Source: Bacillota bacterium (GTDB lineage Bacteria; Bacillota; Clostridia; Christensenellales; SZUA-584). Taken from it: a DNA stretch of 33,330 bases. Shown here one piece after another: positions 1-8,568 of the stretch. The position numbers and the translations under genes were made by a program. The stretch is from positions 1 through 33,330 of the forward strand of contig JAEZKQ010000019.1 in assembly GCA_023436115.1 (NCBI GenBank), read 5' to 3'. Each line of letters opens with the position of its first letter. The first letter of the stretch is position 1. The notes under the pieces are model-generated. The model was given only the letters and a program-made list of their open reading frames with translations. It searched no databases and was not told the DNA's origin.

Positions 1-658
1 TTGTGTGAGTTCTGGTGCCGAATGCGCGAGCACGGATATACTCGCTCCATCGTCAGCCTGTATCGGGTCATGCGCCGCATTGGCTTACAGCCAATGCCCT
101 CTCCTAAGCCCAAATACGTGCCCAAACCATATGAACAGATGTAATATCCCGGCCAGCGCGTGCAGGTTGATGTCAAGTCTGTGCCCTTATCCTGTCTTGT
201 CGGCGATGCCAAAGGACATCGTTTCTATCAGTTTAGGGCTATTGACGAGCACTCTCGCCTGCGTTATATAAAGGCCTTTGAAGAACATAATACTTACTCG
301 TCTTCTGTTTTCCTTGAGCACTTGGTCAAATACTTCAAGTTTCCGATAGAGTGCGTACAAACTGATAAAGGGATTGAGTTTACCAACAGATTTTCATCTG
401 CTAAACGTGATCTGCCTACCTTGTTTGAAGCTACAGCGCTTAAGTTAGGTATCGGCATAAGCTCATTCGGCCTTACAATGGCAAGGTCGAACGCAGCCAT
501 CGTGAAGATCAGAAGCGTTTTTACTCTAATATTCCTATGCCGACTTCAATCACCAGCTTGAAGTCTATCGATACCGCTCAAACAAGATACCTATGCGCCC
601 GCTCGGTTGGCGATCGCCAACCGAATATCTCGCATCATACACTGTCCAATATGTTTGA
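1..658 (+). pseudogene. Decayed DDE transposase, IS copy 1 (5' end outside window)
   Basis: Reading in frame 1 from the window edge gives a helical DNA-binding stretch, then an in-frame TAA at 142-144, then an rve/DDE integrase core with QVDVKS (first Asp) and QTDKG (second Asp). A one-base loss near 453 moves the frame: KLIRPYNGKVERSHR, with the catalytic Glu in KVER, is read in another frame. A second shift near 534 restores a typical C-terminus (MRPLGW...TEYLASYTVQYV) ending at TGA 656-658. About four codons usually found between RPY and NGKVER are missing. It resembles IS481/IS3-type transposases of gut Clostridia. With one stop and two frameshifts it should be inactive. The family-level name is from memory of such proteins and not from a search. 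Confidence 0.85.
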
Positions 659-668
659 CAAACCTACA
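643..668. repeat. Right terminal inverted repeat of IS copy 1
   Basis: The right end reads TGTCCAATATGTTTG then ACAAACCTACA. Its reverse complement begins TGTAGG and ends ATTGGACA, matching most positions of the inverted sequence at 694-719. The TGTAGG tip suits IS481-like ends. The terminal repeat overlaps the last codons of the transposase. Confidence 0.65.
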
Positions 669-693
669 TCTTTATAGACACTTTCGTCAATGT

Positions 694-1308
694 TGTAGGA
701 CTACAAAACATACTGGACACTGAACCTTGAAAATAAATGATGCAGGAGCTGGCTCACGGGAGTTAACAAGACAAAACCATACCGCGAGGAGCCATTCCTG
801 CATGAAAAGCCTAGCACAGGACATGAAATATCGGATAATCCCTCGTTTTATTTGCACTCAAACATGGTATTTCACATGCTGGCCGCAAATACAAATAAAA
901 CTCGTTCTTACATCTATTTCTGGTTATCAAGTGACGATGGCATCACGATTGAATCTCTAGCCTTAAGTCACGGAGGCCGCTTATGATAAGATGCTTTACC
1001 CCGGTCAGTATGTTCAAATCGTTATCAAATTCGTGCCTGCTTCATGCCTTCTAAGGGCAAGCGCTTTTATCAGTATTCAGCACAAGACAAATGTTCTCGT
1101 GATCGATATTTGGAAGCTATTGAAGAACACTGTGCCTATTCCCTTGCCGTTTTCCTTGAGCAATGTGGTTAAGCACTTTAAGTTCCCATTAAGTGTGTCC
1201 AAGCTGATAACTTGTGCAGAATCGTTTCTCGAAATGCTAAGCATGACAAGCCATACTATTAGAAGACACCGAGCTGCATACACTTTCAATATGTTTGGCA
1301 AACCTGCA
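694..1308 (+). mobile_element. Internally deleted IS copy 2, same family as copy 1
   Basis: The element is bounded by a left inverted repeat at 694-719 (starts TGTAGG, ends CTGGACA) and a right one at about 1283-1308 (CAATATGTTTGGCAAACCTGCA). It spans about 615 bp, far shorter than a complete element of this type. An imperfect direct repeat flanks it: 669-692 and 1309-1332 share TATAGAC and TTCGT in register, with about 15 of the first 19 bases identical. That is longer than a normal target duplication, so the flank similarity may be part of the element or an older duplication. The adjacent minus-strand gene stops just past the right end. Confidence 0.7.
727..1290 (+). pseudogene. Transposase remnant inside IS copy 2
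   Basis: The fragments can be read only by changing frame. Near 802 it gives MKSLAQDMKYR, then a helix-turn-helix segment (SLVLFALKHGISHAGRKYK), a stop, then KTRSYIYFWLSSDDG and TIESLALSHGGRL. After a deletion near 980-990 it resumes at the catalytic core: MLYPGQYVQI, KFVPASCL, KRFYQYSAQDKCS, YLEAIEEHCAYSLAVFLEQ, then a stop and broken remains of the CVQAD motif. The region from the second catalytic Asp to the C-terminus is almost entirely lost. It is a more decayed relative of copy 1 and supplies the N-terminal DNA-binding part that copy 1 lacks in this window. Confidence 0.75.
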
Positions 1309-1331
1309 TATCTATAGACGCATTTCGTATG

Positions 1332-1700
1332 TTATCCGCGCTTTTTGATCTCGTGCCAGTACCCATCCGGATCAACAATAAAGTAAACGCCCATCGCCGC
1401 GTTCTCATAGCTGATAATCCCCATTTGTTTATGATGCGCGTAAGCCGCGTCAAAATCATCCACTGCAAAGCAAATATGGCTTTCATTGTCTCCAAGGTTA
1501 TAAGGGCCTTGCTTGTCGCGCAGCCATGTGAGCTCCAGCTTAAAATCCGTCATATTATCGCTCAAAAAAACAATAATAAAAGATTCATCCGGGGCCTCTA
1601 TTCTGCGCGATTCCTGAAGCCCCAACGCTTCACCGAAAAATTTAATACTTCTCTCAATATCCGTTACATTAATATTGGCATGTTCAATTTGAAATTTCAT
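1332..1700 (-). CDS. VOC (glyoxalase/bleomycin resistance) family protein
   Basis: This 122-residue single-module protein has two beta-alpha-beta-beta-beta repeats of the vicinal-oxygen-chelate fold. The four positions that bind metal in glyoxalase I are all recognisable: His7, Glu56, His75 and Glu117 (in DGYWHEI). It could therefore be lactoylglutathione lyase-like, isomerising a thiohemiacetal of methylglyoxal. Substrate assignment in this superfamily is unreliable without tests, and a typical Clostridium would use another thiol than glutathione. Its ATG overlaps the stop of the upstream hydrolase by one base (TAATG), implying translational coupling in a two-gene operon. The stop lies about 23 bp from the end of IS copy 2, so the operon's downstream flank has been rearranged. 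Confidence 0.85.
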   Translation of the reverse strand: MKFQIEHANINVTDIERSIKFFGEALGLQESRRIEAPDESFIIVFLSDNMTDFKLELTWLRDKQGPYNLGDNESHICFAVDDFDAAYAHHKQMGIISYENAAMGVYFIVDPDGYWHEIKKRG

Positions 1701-2407
1701 TATATCAGCCTCTCTCCTTTATGATGGACGGGAATGACCTTCGTCTTCTTCCCCGTCATTTTTTTGCAAAACTCATCGGTATCCTCAAAGCTTTGAAAGT
1801 GTATCGGTATCAGCACATCCGGTTCCATTGTCTCGATGAACGCTTTGGCCCCTGAATCGTAATCAGTGCCCATTCGCTTGTCGACCGGAAAGAACGCAAC
1901 ATCAATATGCGCCACATGCTTTCTAATATACGCGAGCTCTCGCGTAAAAAGATGTGTCATGACGCGCGAGTAGCGTTCGTTGCCCTCATCCTTCCAGTGC
2001 CAATCGTTTAAATCGCCCGCATGGAAAAGGCTTGTCCCCTGACAGCGAATATAAAAACTACCGCCGATATCCGTAGAAGCAAACTCGCGCACAAACAAAC
2101 AGCCGTCATCATACTCGTCACCCGAATGCATGTAAACCGTTCCTTCCGGTACGCCTTCCCTTGGCACCGTATCATCGAGTATATATTTAACGTGGCTCTT
2201 CGCCAAATCAAATATACGCGGACTGAAATGGTCGAAATGAGAATGCGATACAAAAAAATAGACGCGTTCATACGACGCGATTTCTTCCTCACCAATATAC
2301 CCGTCCTGCATATGCTTGTCCGGGTCATGCATGAAGTTATCAAATATCAGCAGTGTGCCGCCAAGTTCCACGCATACTGCACTATGGTGTAAAAAATAAA
2401 TACGCAT
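1700..2407 (-). CDS. Metallo-beta-lactamase-fold hydrolase
   Basis: This 235-residue cytoplasmic protein has the metal-binding signature SHSHFDH (His55, His57, Asp59, His60), a further metal ligand region FHAGDLNDWHW (His129, Asp132) and a C-terminal PIHF histidine. The layout resembles UlaG/YtkL-like or uncharacterised MBL hydrolases and not beta-lactamases. No signal peptide is present. It is the first gene of a pair with the VOC protein, expressed from the promoter at 2431-2459. Pairing of an MBL hydrolase with a glyoxalase-like protein recalls a glyoxalase I/II couple, but this MBL lacks the length and sequence expected of classical glyoxalase II, so that link is only a suggestion. Confidence 0.8.
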   Translation of the reverse strand: MRIYFLHHSAVCVELGGTLLIFDNFMHDPDKHMQDGYIGEEEIASYERVYFFVSHSHFDHFSPRIFDLAKSHVKYILDDTVPREGVPEGTVYMHSGDEYDDGCLFVREFASTDIGGSFYIRCQGTSLFHAGDLNDWHWKDEGNERYSRVMTHLFTRELAYIRKHVAHIDVAFFPVDKRMGTDYDSGAKAFIETMEPDVLIPIHFQSFEDTDEFCKKMTGKKTKVIPVHHKGERLI

Positions 2408-2430
2408 TTGTGAGTCACCTTCTTGATTTC

Positions 2431-2459
2431 ATTGTAGCACAGTAAAGTTGAGCATTCAA
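2431..2459 (-). promoter_or_regulatory. Sigma-A-type promoter of the MBL-VOC operon
   Basis: On the minus strand TTGAAT (2454-2459) and TACAAT (2431-2436) are separated by 17 bp, with an extended -10 TG (TGCTACAAT). Transcription would start near 2424, about 17 bp before the ATG, and an AAGGTG Shine-Dalgarno lies in that short leader. Confidence 0.7.
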
Positions 2460-2465
2460 TGACAT

Positions 2466-3356
2466 TTACTTTTGTTCTATGGCCTGTTTTAGCCGATAGA
2501 TACGGCCCAGCGTTACTTGAGTGCCCTTTTGCATCATACCGTCTAAAATTTGGCGCTCATCCAATTCTCCCAAAATACCAAGATCTTTATCCAGCACAGT
2601 GACGATGTTATATTTCCCCGCTTCGAACTCTCGCATGATATCCCGAAGCGTCTGCGTCTGCATGGCTGCAAACCTGTTGATATGAAGCGTTTTGCGTTTA
2701 TCAATGGTTTCTCGTTTGCCGGTGAAATCTCGTATCAGCGTATAAGGCGCGCTTTTTAGTTCTTTTATAGCAGCAAGACATAAAAAGAAGCTCATAATAA
2801 AAAGACTCGGGTTAAACGTTCTCTCGACCCATGCCCAAACCGCCACACCAAACATTATGACGGCAAAAACGACGCCCGCTATCGCCGTAACGCGGGTTGC
2901 GCGTTTATAACCCATAAAAGATGCGAAAACAGCACGGCTGATACGGCCACCATCCAACGGGAGCGCAGGCAGCATGTTGACAGCCGCCAACGCCAGATTT
3001 GAGGCGATCAGTTTTTCCGCTATCGCTATCTGCACACCATATTTGTCGATAAAAAAAATAGCGCATGCGGCAGCCATATTCACGGCAGGGCCTGCCGCCG
3101 CTACAAATATCTCTTTCGAACGCGATACCGCAAAGCATTGCAGCCGCGCCGCACAACCAAACGGAAACAGCTCCATTTCAGTAATTGTCATACCCAGAGC
3201 CGCAGCCGCAAGCACATGAGCCCATTCATGAAGCAGCACAGTCGGAATATAGTACAGTACCACATCGCCCATTCCGACGGCAATCAGCGCCACCACAACA
3301 GGTATCATCAGCAGATTGATTTTCAGCCTGCCGCCAAACAGCCGGAATGATTTCAT
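2466..3356 (-). CDS. spoIVFB: Site-2 protease family intramembrane metalloprotease, SpoIVFB-like
   Basis: The 296-residue protein has several membrane segments, the zinc motif HEWAH (His43, Glu44, His47) within one helix, and NMLPALPLDGG (127-137) carrying the third ligand Asp135. After the membrane part a soluble region (about 215-296) resembles the CBS-like tail of SpoIVFB. In Bacillus this peptidase of the outer forespore membrane cleaves pro-sigma-K in the mother cell. SpoIVFA-like protein is encoded 5 bp upstream, which strongly favours SpoIVFB over other M50 peptidases. The predicted substrate, pro-sigma-K, is not in the window. The reading frame is complete, with the ATG placed just after spoIVFA. 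Confidence 0.85.
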   Translation of the reverse strand: MKSFRLFGGRLKINLLMIPVVVALIAVGMGDVVLYYIPTVLLHEWAHVLAAAALGMTITEMELFPFGCAARLQCFAVSRSKEIFVAAAGPAVNMAAACAIFFIDKYGVQIAIAEKLIASNLALAAVNMLPALPLDGGRISRAVFASFMGYKRATRVTAIAGVVFAVIMFGVAVWAWVERTFNPSLFIMSFFLCLAAIKELKSAPYTLIRDFTGKRETIDKRKTLHINRFAAMQTQTLRDIMREFEAGKYNIVTVLDKDLGILGELDERQILDGMMQKGTQVTLGRIYRLKQAIEQK

Positions 3357-3361
3357 AGGCG

Positions 3362-4093
3362 TTATTGCAGCGCCGTCCCTACGCGTTCCTTGATATACGC
3401 TATGGGATCGACATACGTGTTGCCATCCTTCATTTCCACATACAAATAGTCATCCGATATCTTCCCGATGGCTTGACCGGGCAATACGATATCATCTTCC
3501 TGAACACATGGCGTGAGGTTATAGTAAACCACTGTTTCTCCTGAATCCAGCTCAACTTTCACATAACCATCTTCACCGATTTTGCCAGTGTCCACAACCG
3601 TACCCTTTGCAATGCTCAGTATCTCACTGGACTGAGCACTCAAACGCACGCCCGTCGCTCCTCCCTCGCCAAACGCGGTCACCACGCTACCATCTGCGGG
3701 ATATACAGCCATCGCGTCGGGTAATGCGCTAAAAACGCTTTCTGTCTCCTCATCGAGTACCTCCACGAACTTAAGCCGTCCGATATCTTCGTCGATATCA
3801 AACTCGTGGTTAACAACATAGTTCACCGCTTGCGATACATCCGCTGAGGCCGGTGTGCTCACGCTGCTGATAATCAGAATGGTAATCGCAACTGCCGCGC
3901 AGACACCTGTTTTGGCAAGCAACCGCTTATAACCCAAATCAATTTCTTCGTCTTCATTGACGCTTCTTTTTCTCTTCTCGTTAAATCCAATATCACTCGC
4001 AATACCGGATACTTTTTGTTTCCATGATAAACGGGTGCTTTCACGGGTTACGAAACCTTCTGTCTCGAGTTTTGGCAAATCCTTCTTTTCCAT
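3362..4093 (-). CDS. spoIVFA: SpoIVFA-like regulator with degenerate M23/LytM domain
   Basis: This 243-residue single-pass protein has a charged N-terminus, a membrane helix at about 58-77, and an extracytoplasmic C-terminal domain (about 126-235) with the fold signature of M23 peptidases (VVYYNLTPCVQEDDIVLPGQAIG, split here as YYNLTP and LPGQAIG). The usual zinc histidines are absent, including the HLxxxxV position, so it should not be an active endopeptidase. In Bacillus SpoIVFA anchors and restrains SpoIVFB until a forespore signal arrives. An AGGAGGCG ribosome site precedes the ATG. It leads the spoIVFA-spoIVFB operon. I see no convincing sigma-E promoter in the 135 bp upstream. Confidence 0.8.
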   Translation of the reverse strand: MEKKDLPKLETEGFVTRESTRLSWKQKVSGIASDIGFNEKRKRSVNEDEEIDLGYKRLLAKTGVCAAVAITILIISSVSTPASADVSQAVNYVVNHEFDIDEDIGRLKFVEVLDEETESVFSALPDAMAVYPADGSVVTAFGEGGATGVRLSAQSSEILSIAKGTVVDTGKIGEDGYVKVELDSGETVVYYNLTPCVQEDDIVLPGQAIGKISDDYLYVEMKDGNTYVDPIAYIKERVGTALQ

Positions 4094-4228
4094 CAGTTTC
4101 GCCTCCTATTGAATATTGTCATATATTTATATGGCGAAATGCGATAGAAAAGACTCTTATTGCGCACGATTCCACATGTATCAGCATATTATATAGTCTT
4201 TGAATTATGGAGTCTGATCGTCTTTTGT

Positions 4229-4268
4229 GAAAAATAAAAAGCTGACACCGCTATAACGCAGTGTCAGC
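4229..4268 (-). terminator. Intrinsic terminator of tuf operon
   Basis: GCTGACAC at 4241-4248 pairs with GTGTCAGC at 4261-4268 (8 bp stem, 12 nt loop). On the minus strand it is followed by TTTTTATTTT. It lies 17 bp past the tuf stop and ends the rpsL-rpsG-fusA-tuf transcription unit. Confidence 0.9.
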
Positions 4269-4285
4269 CAAATGTAAGCCGTTAA

Positions 4286-5497
4286 TTACTCGATAACGCT
4301 TGTGACAACGCCGGAACCAACCGTTCTGCCGCCTTCACGGATAGCGAAGCGGAGACCTTCCTCAATAGCGATAGGCGTAATGAGCTTGATTTCCATTGTG
4401 ATGTTGTCGCCAGGCATAACCATTTCGGTTCCTTCCGGAAGCGAGATGCTGCCTGTCACGTCAGTTGTTCTGAAATAGAACTGCGGTCTGTAACCGTGGA
4501 AGAACGGTGTATGACGGCCGCCCTCTTCCTTCTTCAGCACGTAAACCTGGCCGTTGAAGTGAGTGTGGGGTTTGATTGTGCCTTTCTTGGCAAGAACCTG
4601 ACCGCGCTCGATCTCGTTTCTCTGCACGCCTCTGAGCAACAGACCTACGTTGTCGCCGGCCATAGCCTGGTCAAGAAGTTTTCTGAACATCTCAACACCC
4701 GTAACCACAACGTCTCTTGTTTCTTCAGTCATGCCGACGATTTCAACAGACTCCTGAATCTTGATTGTGCCTCTCTCAACTCTGCCGGTGGCAACTGTGC
4801 CGCGGCCGGTGATGGAGAACACGTCTTCAACAGGCATAAGGAACGGCTTGTCGGAATCTCTCTCCGGTGTGGGGATGTAGCTGTCGACAGCATCCATCAG
4901 ATCGAAGATGAACTTGCAATTCGGATCTTCCTTCGCATTTTTGCCTTCAACCAGCGCATTCATCGCGAGAAGCGCGCTGCCCTTCACGACGGGAATATCG
5001 TCGCCCGGGAACTCGTAAGAAGACAGCAGGTCTCTAACTTCCATTTCGACGAGCTCGAGAAGCTCGGGATCGTCAACCTGGTCAACCTTGTTCATGAAAA
5101 CAACGATGTAAGGCACGTTAACCTGACGGGCAAGCAGAATGTGCTCACGGGTCTGAGGCATCGGGCCGTCAGCAGCCGACACGACGAGGATCGCGCCGTC
5201 CATCTGAGCTGCACCAGTGATCATGTTCTTAACATAGTCAGCATGGCCGGGGCAGTCCACGTGTGCATAGTGACGGTTTTCCGTCTCATATTCAACGTGA
5301 GATGTATTGATCGTGATTCCTCTTTCCTTTTCTTCAGGCGCCTTATCGATTTCGTCATATTTCATGACCTTTGCCTGGCCGCTCTGTGCAAGGCACATTG
5401 TGATGGCAGCCGTCAATGTTGTCTTACCATGGTCGACGTGACCGATTGTTCCAATGTTTACATGGGGTTTGGTTCTTTCAAACTTAGCTTTTGCCAT
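4286..5497 (-). CDS. tuf: Translation elongation factor Tu
   Basis: This 403-residue GTPase delivers aminoacyl-tRNA to the ribosomal A site. Motifs are the P-loop GHVDHGKTT, the switch II DCPGHADYVKNM, NKVDQVDD for guanine, and domain II/III blocks such as GRGTVATGRVERG and the C-terminal IREGGRTVGSGVV. It is a few residues longer than Bacillus EF-Tu because of a small insertion after NALVEGKNAKEDPN in the GTPase domain. A strong AGGAGGAG site precedes the ATG. It is the last gene of the str operon, 101 bp after fusA, with a terminator immediately after. No other tuf copy is present in the window. Confidence 0.98.
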   Translation of the reverse strand: MAKAKFERTKPHVNIGTIGHVDHGKTTLTAAITMCLAQSGQAKVMKYDEIDKAPEEKERGITINTSHVEYETENRHYAHVDCPGHADYVKNMITGAAQMDGAILVVSAADGPMPQTREHILLARQVNVPYIVVFMNKVDQVDDPELLELVEMEVRDLLSSYEFPGDDIPVVKGSALLAMNALVEGKNAKEDPNCKFIFDLMDAVDSYIPTPERDSDKPFLMPVEDVFSITGRGTVATGRVERGTIKIQESVEIVGMTEETRDVVVTGVEMFRKLLDQAMAGDNVGLLLRGVQRNEIERGQVLAKKGTIKPHTHFNGQVYVLKKEEGGRHTPFFHGYRPQFYFRTTDVTGSISLPEGTEMVMPGDNITMEIKLITPIAIEEGLRFAIREGGRTVGSGVVTSVIE

Positions 5498-5598
5498 TGA
5501 TTTCTCCTCCTAATCATTCTTGATTTCATTCATTTTTGGTTTATAAACGGATCCTTCAATGCTTTTCTTAGCTGCCTGTCCGTTTCATATCTAGGTTT

Positions 5599-7659
5599 TT
5601 AACCCGTGATCTTTTCCGCAATGCTCTTGGGCACTTCGTTATAATGCGAGAACTGCATCGTGAACGTACCCCGGCCCTGTGTCCGGCTCCTAAGATCCGT
5701 CGCATAGCCAAACATTTCGGAAAGCGGCGTAGCCGCACGGATCACCTGTACACCGCTGCGAAGCTCAGTTCCTTCAATATGACCTCTTCTGGAGTTAAGG
5801 TTTCCCATAACGTCACCAAGATAATCATCCGGAACATTCACTTCCACTGCCATAATAGGCTCTAAGAGTACCGGCGATGCCTTTTTCATAGCTTCCTTAA
5901 ACGCCATTGATCCTGCAATTTTAAATGCGATTTCCGATGAGTCGACATCGTGGTACGAACCGTCAATCAGCGTGGCTCTGAAATCCATAACCTCAAAGCC
6001 AGCAAGCACGCCGTTCTTGGCGGCTTCCTGAATGCCTGCGTCCACAGCGGGTATGTATTCCTTGGGAATCACACCACCCACGATCTTATCGACAAACTCG
6101 TATCCACTGCCCGGCTCCAAAGGCTCGATCGTAATAACAGCATGACCGAACTGGCCTCTGCCGCCCGATTGTTTCTTGTAAAGCCCGGTTTCTGTGACAG
6201 ACTTGCGTATGGTCTCGCGGTAGGAAACCTGCGGTTTGCCCACCTTCGCTTCCACCTTGTACTCGCGCATCATGCGATCCACGATAATTTCAAGATGAAG
6301 CTCTCCCATACCGGCAATAATCGTCTGTCCGGTTTCAGGATCGGTATATGTACGGAATGTAGGGTCTTCTTCCGACAAGCGCATCAACGCCATGGTCATC
6401 TTATCCTGACCGGCTTTCGTTTTGGGTTCGATCGCAACCTCAATAACAGGCTCCGGAAATTCCATCTTTTCGAGTATAATCGGGTACTTATCGTCACAAA
6501 GCGTATCGCCTGTCGTGATCTGTTTAAAGCCCACAACGGCCGCGATATCACCTGCCTGGACTTCTTCGATTTCCTCACGGGAATTGGCGTGCATCTGAAG
6601 CAAGCGGCCGATTCTCTCTCGTTTTCCCTTTGTCGAGTTATAGACGTAGCTTCCTGACTTGAGCGTACCTGAATATACACGCATAAATGCAAGCTTACCC
6701 ACAAACGGGTCCTGCATGATCTTGAAAGCCAAGCCCGCAAACGGCGCGTTGTCGTCTGCCTTGCGTACCTCGTCCTCTTCCTTGTCGTTCTTCCCAATTA
6801 TCGGGGGAATATCGAGGGGAGACGGCATAAAGTCCACAATGCAGTTAAGCAGCGGCTGAACGCCCTTGTTGCGGTAAGAAGATCCGCATGTCACAGGAAC
6901 GATATCTAAAGATATTGTCGCCTGACGAATCGCGGCAACCAGCTCTTCACGGCTGATCTCCTCGCCTTCAAAATATTTCTCGAGCAGCTTGTCGTTATGC
7001 TCCGCGGCAGACTCAATGAGTTTCACGCGATACTCTTCGGCAAGCTCCTTCATTTCTTCAGGAATCTCAACTATTTCAGTTTTCGTTCCCAATTCATCGA
7101 TATAGATGGTAGCATTCATATCAATAAGGTCAATAATTCCTCTAAAATCATCTTCCTTACCGATAGGCAGCTGCAACGGCACGGGATTGGCCTTTAAGCG
7201 TTCCCTCATCATGTCCAAAACATTAAAAAAGTTCGCGCCCATAATGTCCATCTTATTGATGTACGCAATGCGCGGCACATGATATTTGGTCGCCTGACGC
7301 CAAACGGTCTCCGACTGCGGCTCAACGCCACCCTTAGCGCAGAACACGGCCACAGCGCCATCGAGCACACGCAACGAGCGTTCCACTTCAACAGTAAAGT
7401 CAACGTGGCCGGGTGTGTCAATAATGTTGACCCGGTGGCCCCGCCACTCAGCCGTGGTTGCCGCAGACGTGATCGTGATGCCACGTTCCTGTTCCTGCTC
7501 CATCCAGTCCATAACGGCTGCACCCTCATGGGTTTCGCCAATCTTATAGGTTCTTCCGGTATAAAACAATACACGCTCTGTCGTGGTGGTTTTGCCCGCA
7601 TCAATATGCGCCATAATACCTATATTTCTTGTTTTTTCAAGCGGATATTTTCTGGGCAC
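5599..7659 (-). CDS. fusA: Translation elongation factor G
   Basis: This 686-residue GTPase catalyses ribosomal translocation, with a role in ribosome recycling in the EF-G1 family. Visible motifs are the P-loop AHIDAGKTTTTERVL, the switch II DTPGHVDF, NKMD, the domain II block around VGFKQITTGDTLCD, the domain IV region (YKKQSGGRGQFGHAV) and the C-terminal RGHIEG. The start is GTG, set by GGAGGAAGCTA directly upstream. It is separated from rpsG by only 23 bp. It is full length for the family, with no frame disruptions. The order rpsL-rpsG-fusA-tuf is the classical str operon. Confidence 0.98.
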   Translation of the reverse strand: MPRKYPLEKTRNIGIMAHIDAGKTTTTERVLFYTGRTYKIGETHEGAAVMDWMEQEQERGITITSAATTAEWRGHRVNIIDTPGHVDFTVEVERSLRVLDGAVAVFCAKGGVEPQSETVWRQATKYHVPRIAYINKMDIMGANFFNVLDMMRERLKANPVPLQLPIGKEDDFRGIIDLIDMNATIYIDELGTKTEIVEIPEEMKELAEEYRVKLIESAAEHNDKLLEKYFEGEEISREELVAAIRQATISLDIVPVTCGSSYRNKGVQPLLNCIVDFMPSPLDIPPIIGKNDKEEDEVRKADDNAPFAGLAFKIMQDPFVGKLAFMRVYSGTLKSGSYVYNSTKGKRERIGRLLQMHANSREEIEEVQAGDIAAVVGFKQITTGDTLCDDKYPIILEKMEFPEPVIEVAIEPKTKAGQDKMTMALMRLSEEDPTFRTYTDPETGQTIIAGMGELHLEIIVDRMMREYKVEAKVGKPQVSYRETIRKSVTETGLYKKQSGGRGQFGHAVITIEPLEPGSGYEFVDKIVGGVIPKEYIPAVDAGIQEAAKNGVLAGFEVMDFRATLIDGSYHDVDSSEIAFKIAGSMAFKEAMKKASPVLLEPIMAVEVNVPDDYLGDVMGNLNSRRGHIEGTELRSGVQVIRAATPLSEMFGYATDLRSRTQGRGTFTMQFSHYNEVPKSIAEKITG

Positions 7660-7682
7660 TAGCTTCCTCCTTATGTCTCATG

Positions 7683-8153
7683 CTACCACCTGTAGTGCGC
7701 GAACGCTCTGTTGGCTTCCGCCATTTTGTGCGTGTCTTCGCGTTTCTTCACACTGCCACCGGTTCCGTTGTAAGCATCCATGATTTCACCCGCGAGTTTC
7801 TGTTTCATGGTACGTTCGTTTCTTTTCTTTGTGTTTAACACTAACCATCTGATACCCAGTGTCTGACGTCTTTCAGGACGTACTTCGATAGGTACCTGGT
7901 AGGTGGCACCGCCGACTCTTCTCGCCTTAACCTCAAGAACAGGCATGATATTATCCATTGCCTTCTCAAAGACTTCCAGAGGTTCAAGGCCTAATTTTTC
8001 TTTGATTATATCAAACGCTTCATAACAAATCTTCTGCGCTGTCCCTCTTTTGCCATCCTGCATAACTTGATTGATCATCTTAGTCACCATGGATGAACGA
8101 TATATCGGATCAGGCAGAACATCATGCTTTGGAGCGCCTCCGCGTCTTGGCAT
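7683..8153 (-). CDS. rpsG: 30S ribosomal protein S7
   Basis: This 156-residue primary 16S rRNA-binding protein nucleates assembly of the 30S head. The N-terminus MPRRGGAPKHDVLPDP and the internal KARRVGGATYQVPIEVRPERR are standard. The length is the usual one. It follows rpsL by 18 bp and leads into fusA, so it is certainly co-transcribed. In E. coli S7 represses translation of its own operon; whether the same holds here cannot be read from the sequence. Confidence 0.98.
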   Translation of the reverse strand: MPRRGGAPKHDVLPDPIYRSSMVTKMINQVMQDGKRGTAQKICYEAFDIIKEKLGLEPLEVFEKAMDNIMPVLEVKARRVGGATYQVPIEVRPERRQTLGIRWLVLNTKKRNERTMKQKLAGEIMDAYNGTGGSVKKREDTHKMAEANRAFAHYRW

Positions 8154-8171
8154 GTTGAATCCTCCTAATTA

Positions 8172-8546
8172 TTACTTCTTGGGACGCTTTGCACCGTATT
8201 TGCTGCGCGCCTGTTTTCTGTTAGCCACTCCCGCACTGTCGAGAGCGCCTCTGACTATATGATATCTCACGCCCGGCAGGTCCTTGACTCTGCCTCCTCT
8301 GATAAGCACAACGGAGTGCTCCTGAAGATTATGGCCGATGCCCGGAATGTACGCAGTACCTTCCATGCCATTGACCAGGCGAACTCTTGCAATCTTTCTT
8401 AAGGCCGAGTTCGGCTTTTTAGGAGTCATTGTTCTCACCGTCAAGCAAACGCCTCTCTTCTGGGGGCACTGCTTAAGAATCGGAGAATTGCTCTTCATTT
8501 CAGCCGTTTTTCTGCCTTGCTTAACCAATTGGTTGATTGTTGGCAT
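8172..8546 (-). CDS. rpsL: 30S ribosomal protein S12
   Basis: This 124-residue decoding-centre protein carries TPKKPNSALRK with Lys43, the streptomycin-sensitive residue, and GHNLQEHSVVLIRGGRVKDLPGVRYH containing the second resistance hotspot in wild-type form (quoted motif split at GHNLQEHSVV and GGRVKDLPGV). It is slightly shorter than many Firmicutes S12 proteins. The ATG follows a strong AAAGGAGGTG site. A structured leader (8569-8617) sits right before that site, in the 82 bp gap after the L7Ae-like gene. Confidence 0.97.
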   Translation of the reverse strand: MPTINQLVKQGRKTAEMKSNSPILKQCPQKRGVCLTVRTMTPKKPNSALRKIARVRLVNGMEGTAYIPGIGHNLQEHSVVLIRGGRVKDLPGVRYHIVRGALDSAGVANRKQARSKYGAKRPKK

Positions 8547-8568
8547 ACTTAATTTTTCACCTCCTTTA

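Noticed and set aside
4094..4228. Sigma-E promoter for spoIVFA (CATATAAA near 4125)
   Set aside because: A -10-like match exists but no ATATT-type -35 at 14-15 bp, so it is too weak to list.
4496..5500. A 334-codon open frame opposite tuf
   Set aside because: Lies wholly antisense to the highly conserved tuf gene, has no ribosome site and encodes no recognisable domain; codon bias of tuf creates it.
5539..5548. Perfect 10 bp palindrome GTTTATAAAC between fusA and tuf
   Set aside because: Short AT-rich palindromes are expected by chance; no second copy at an operon start supports an operator.
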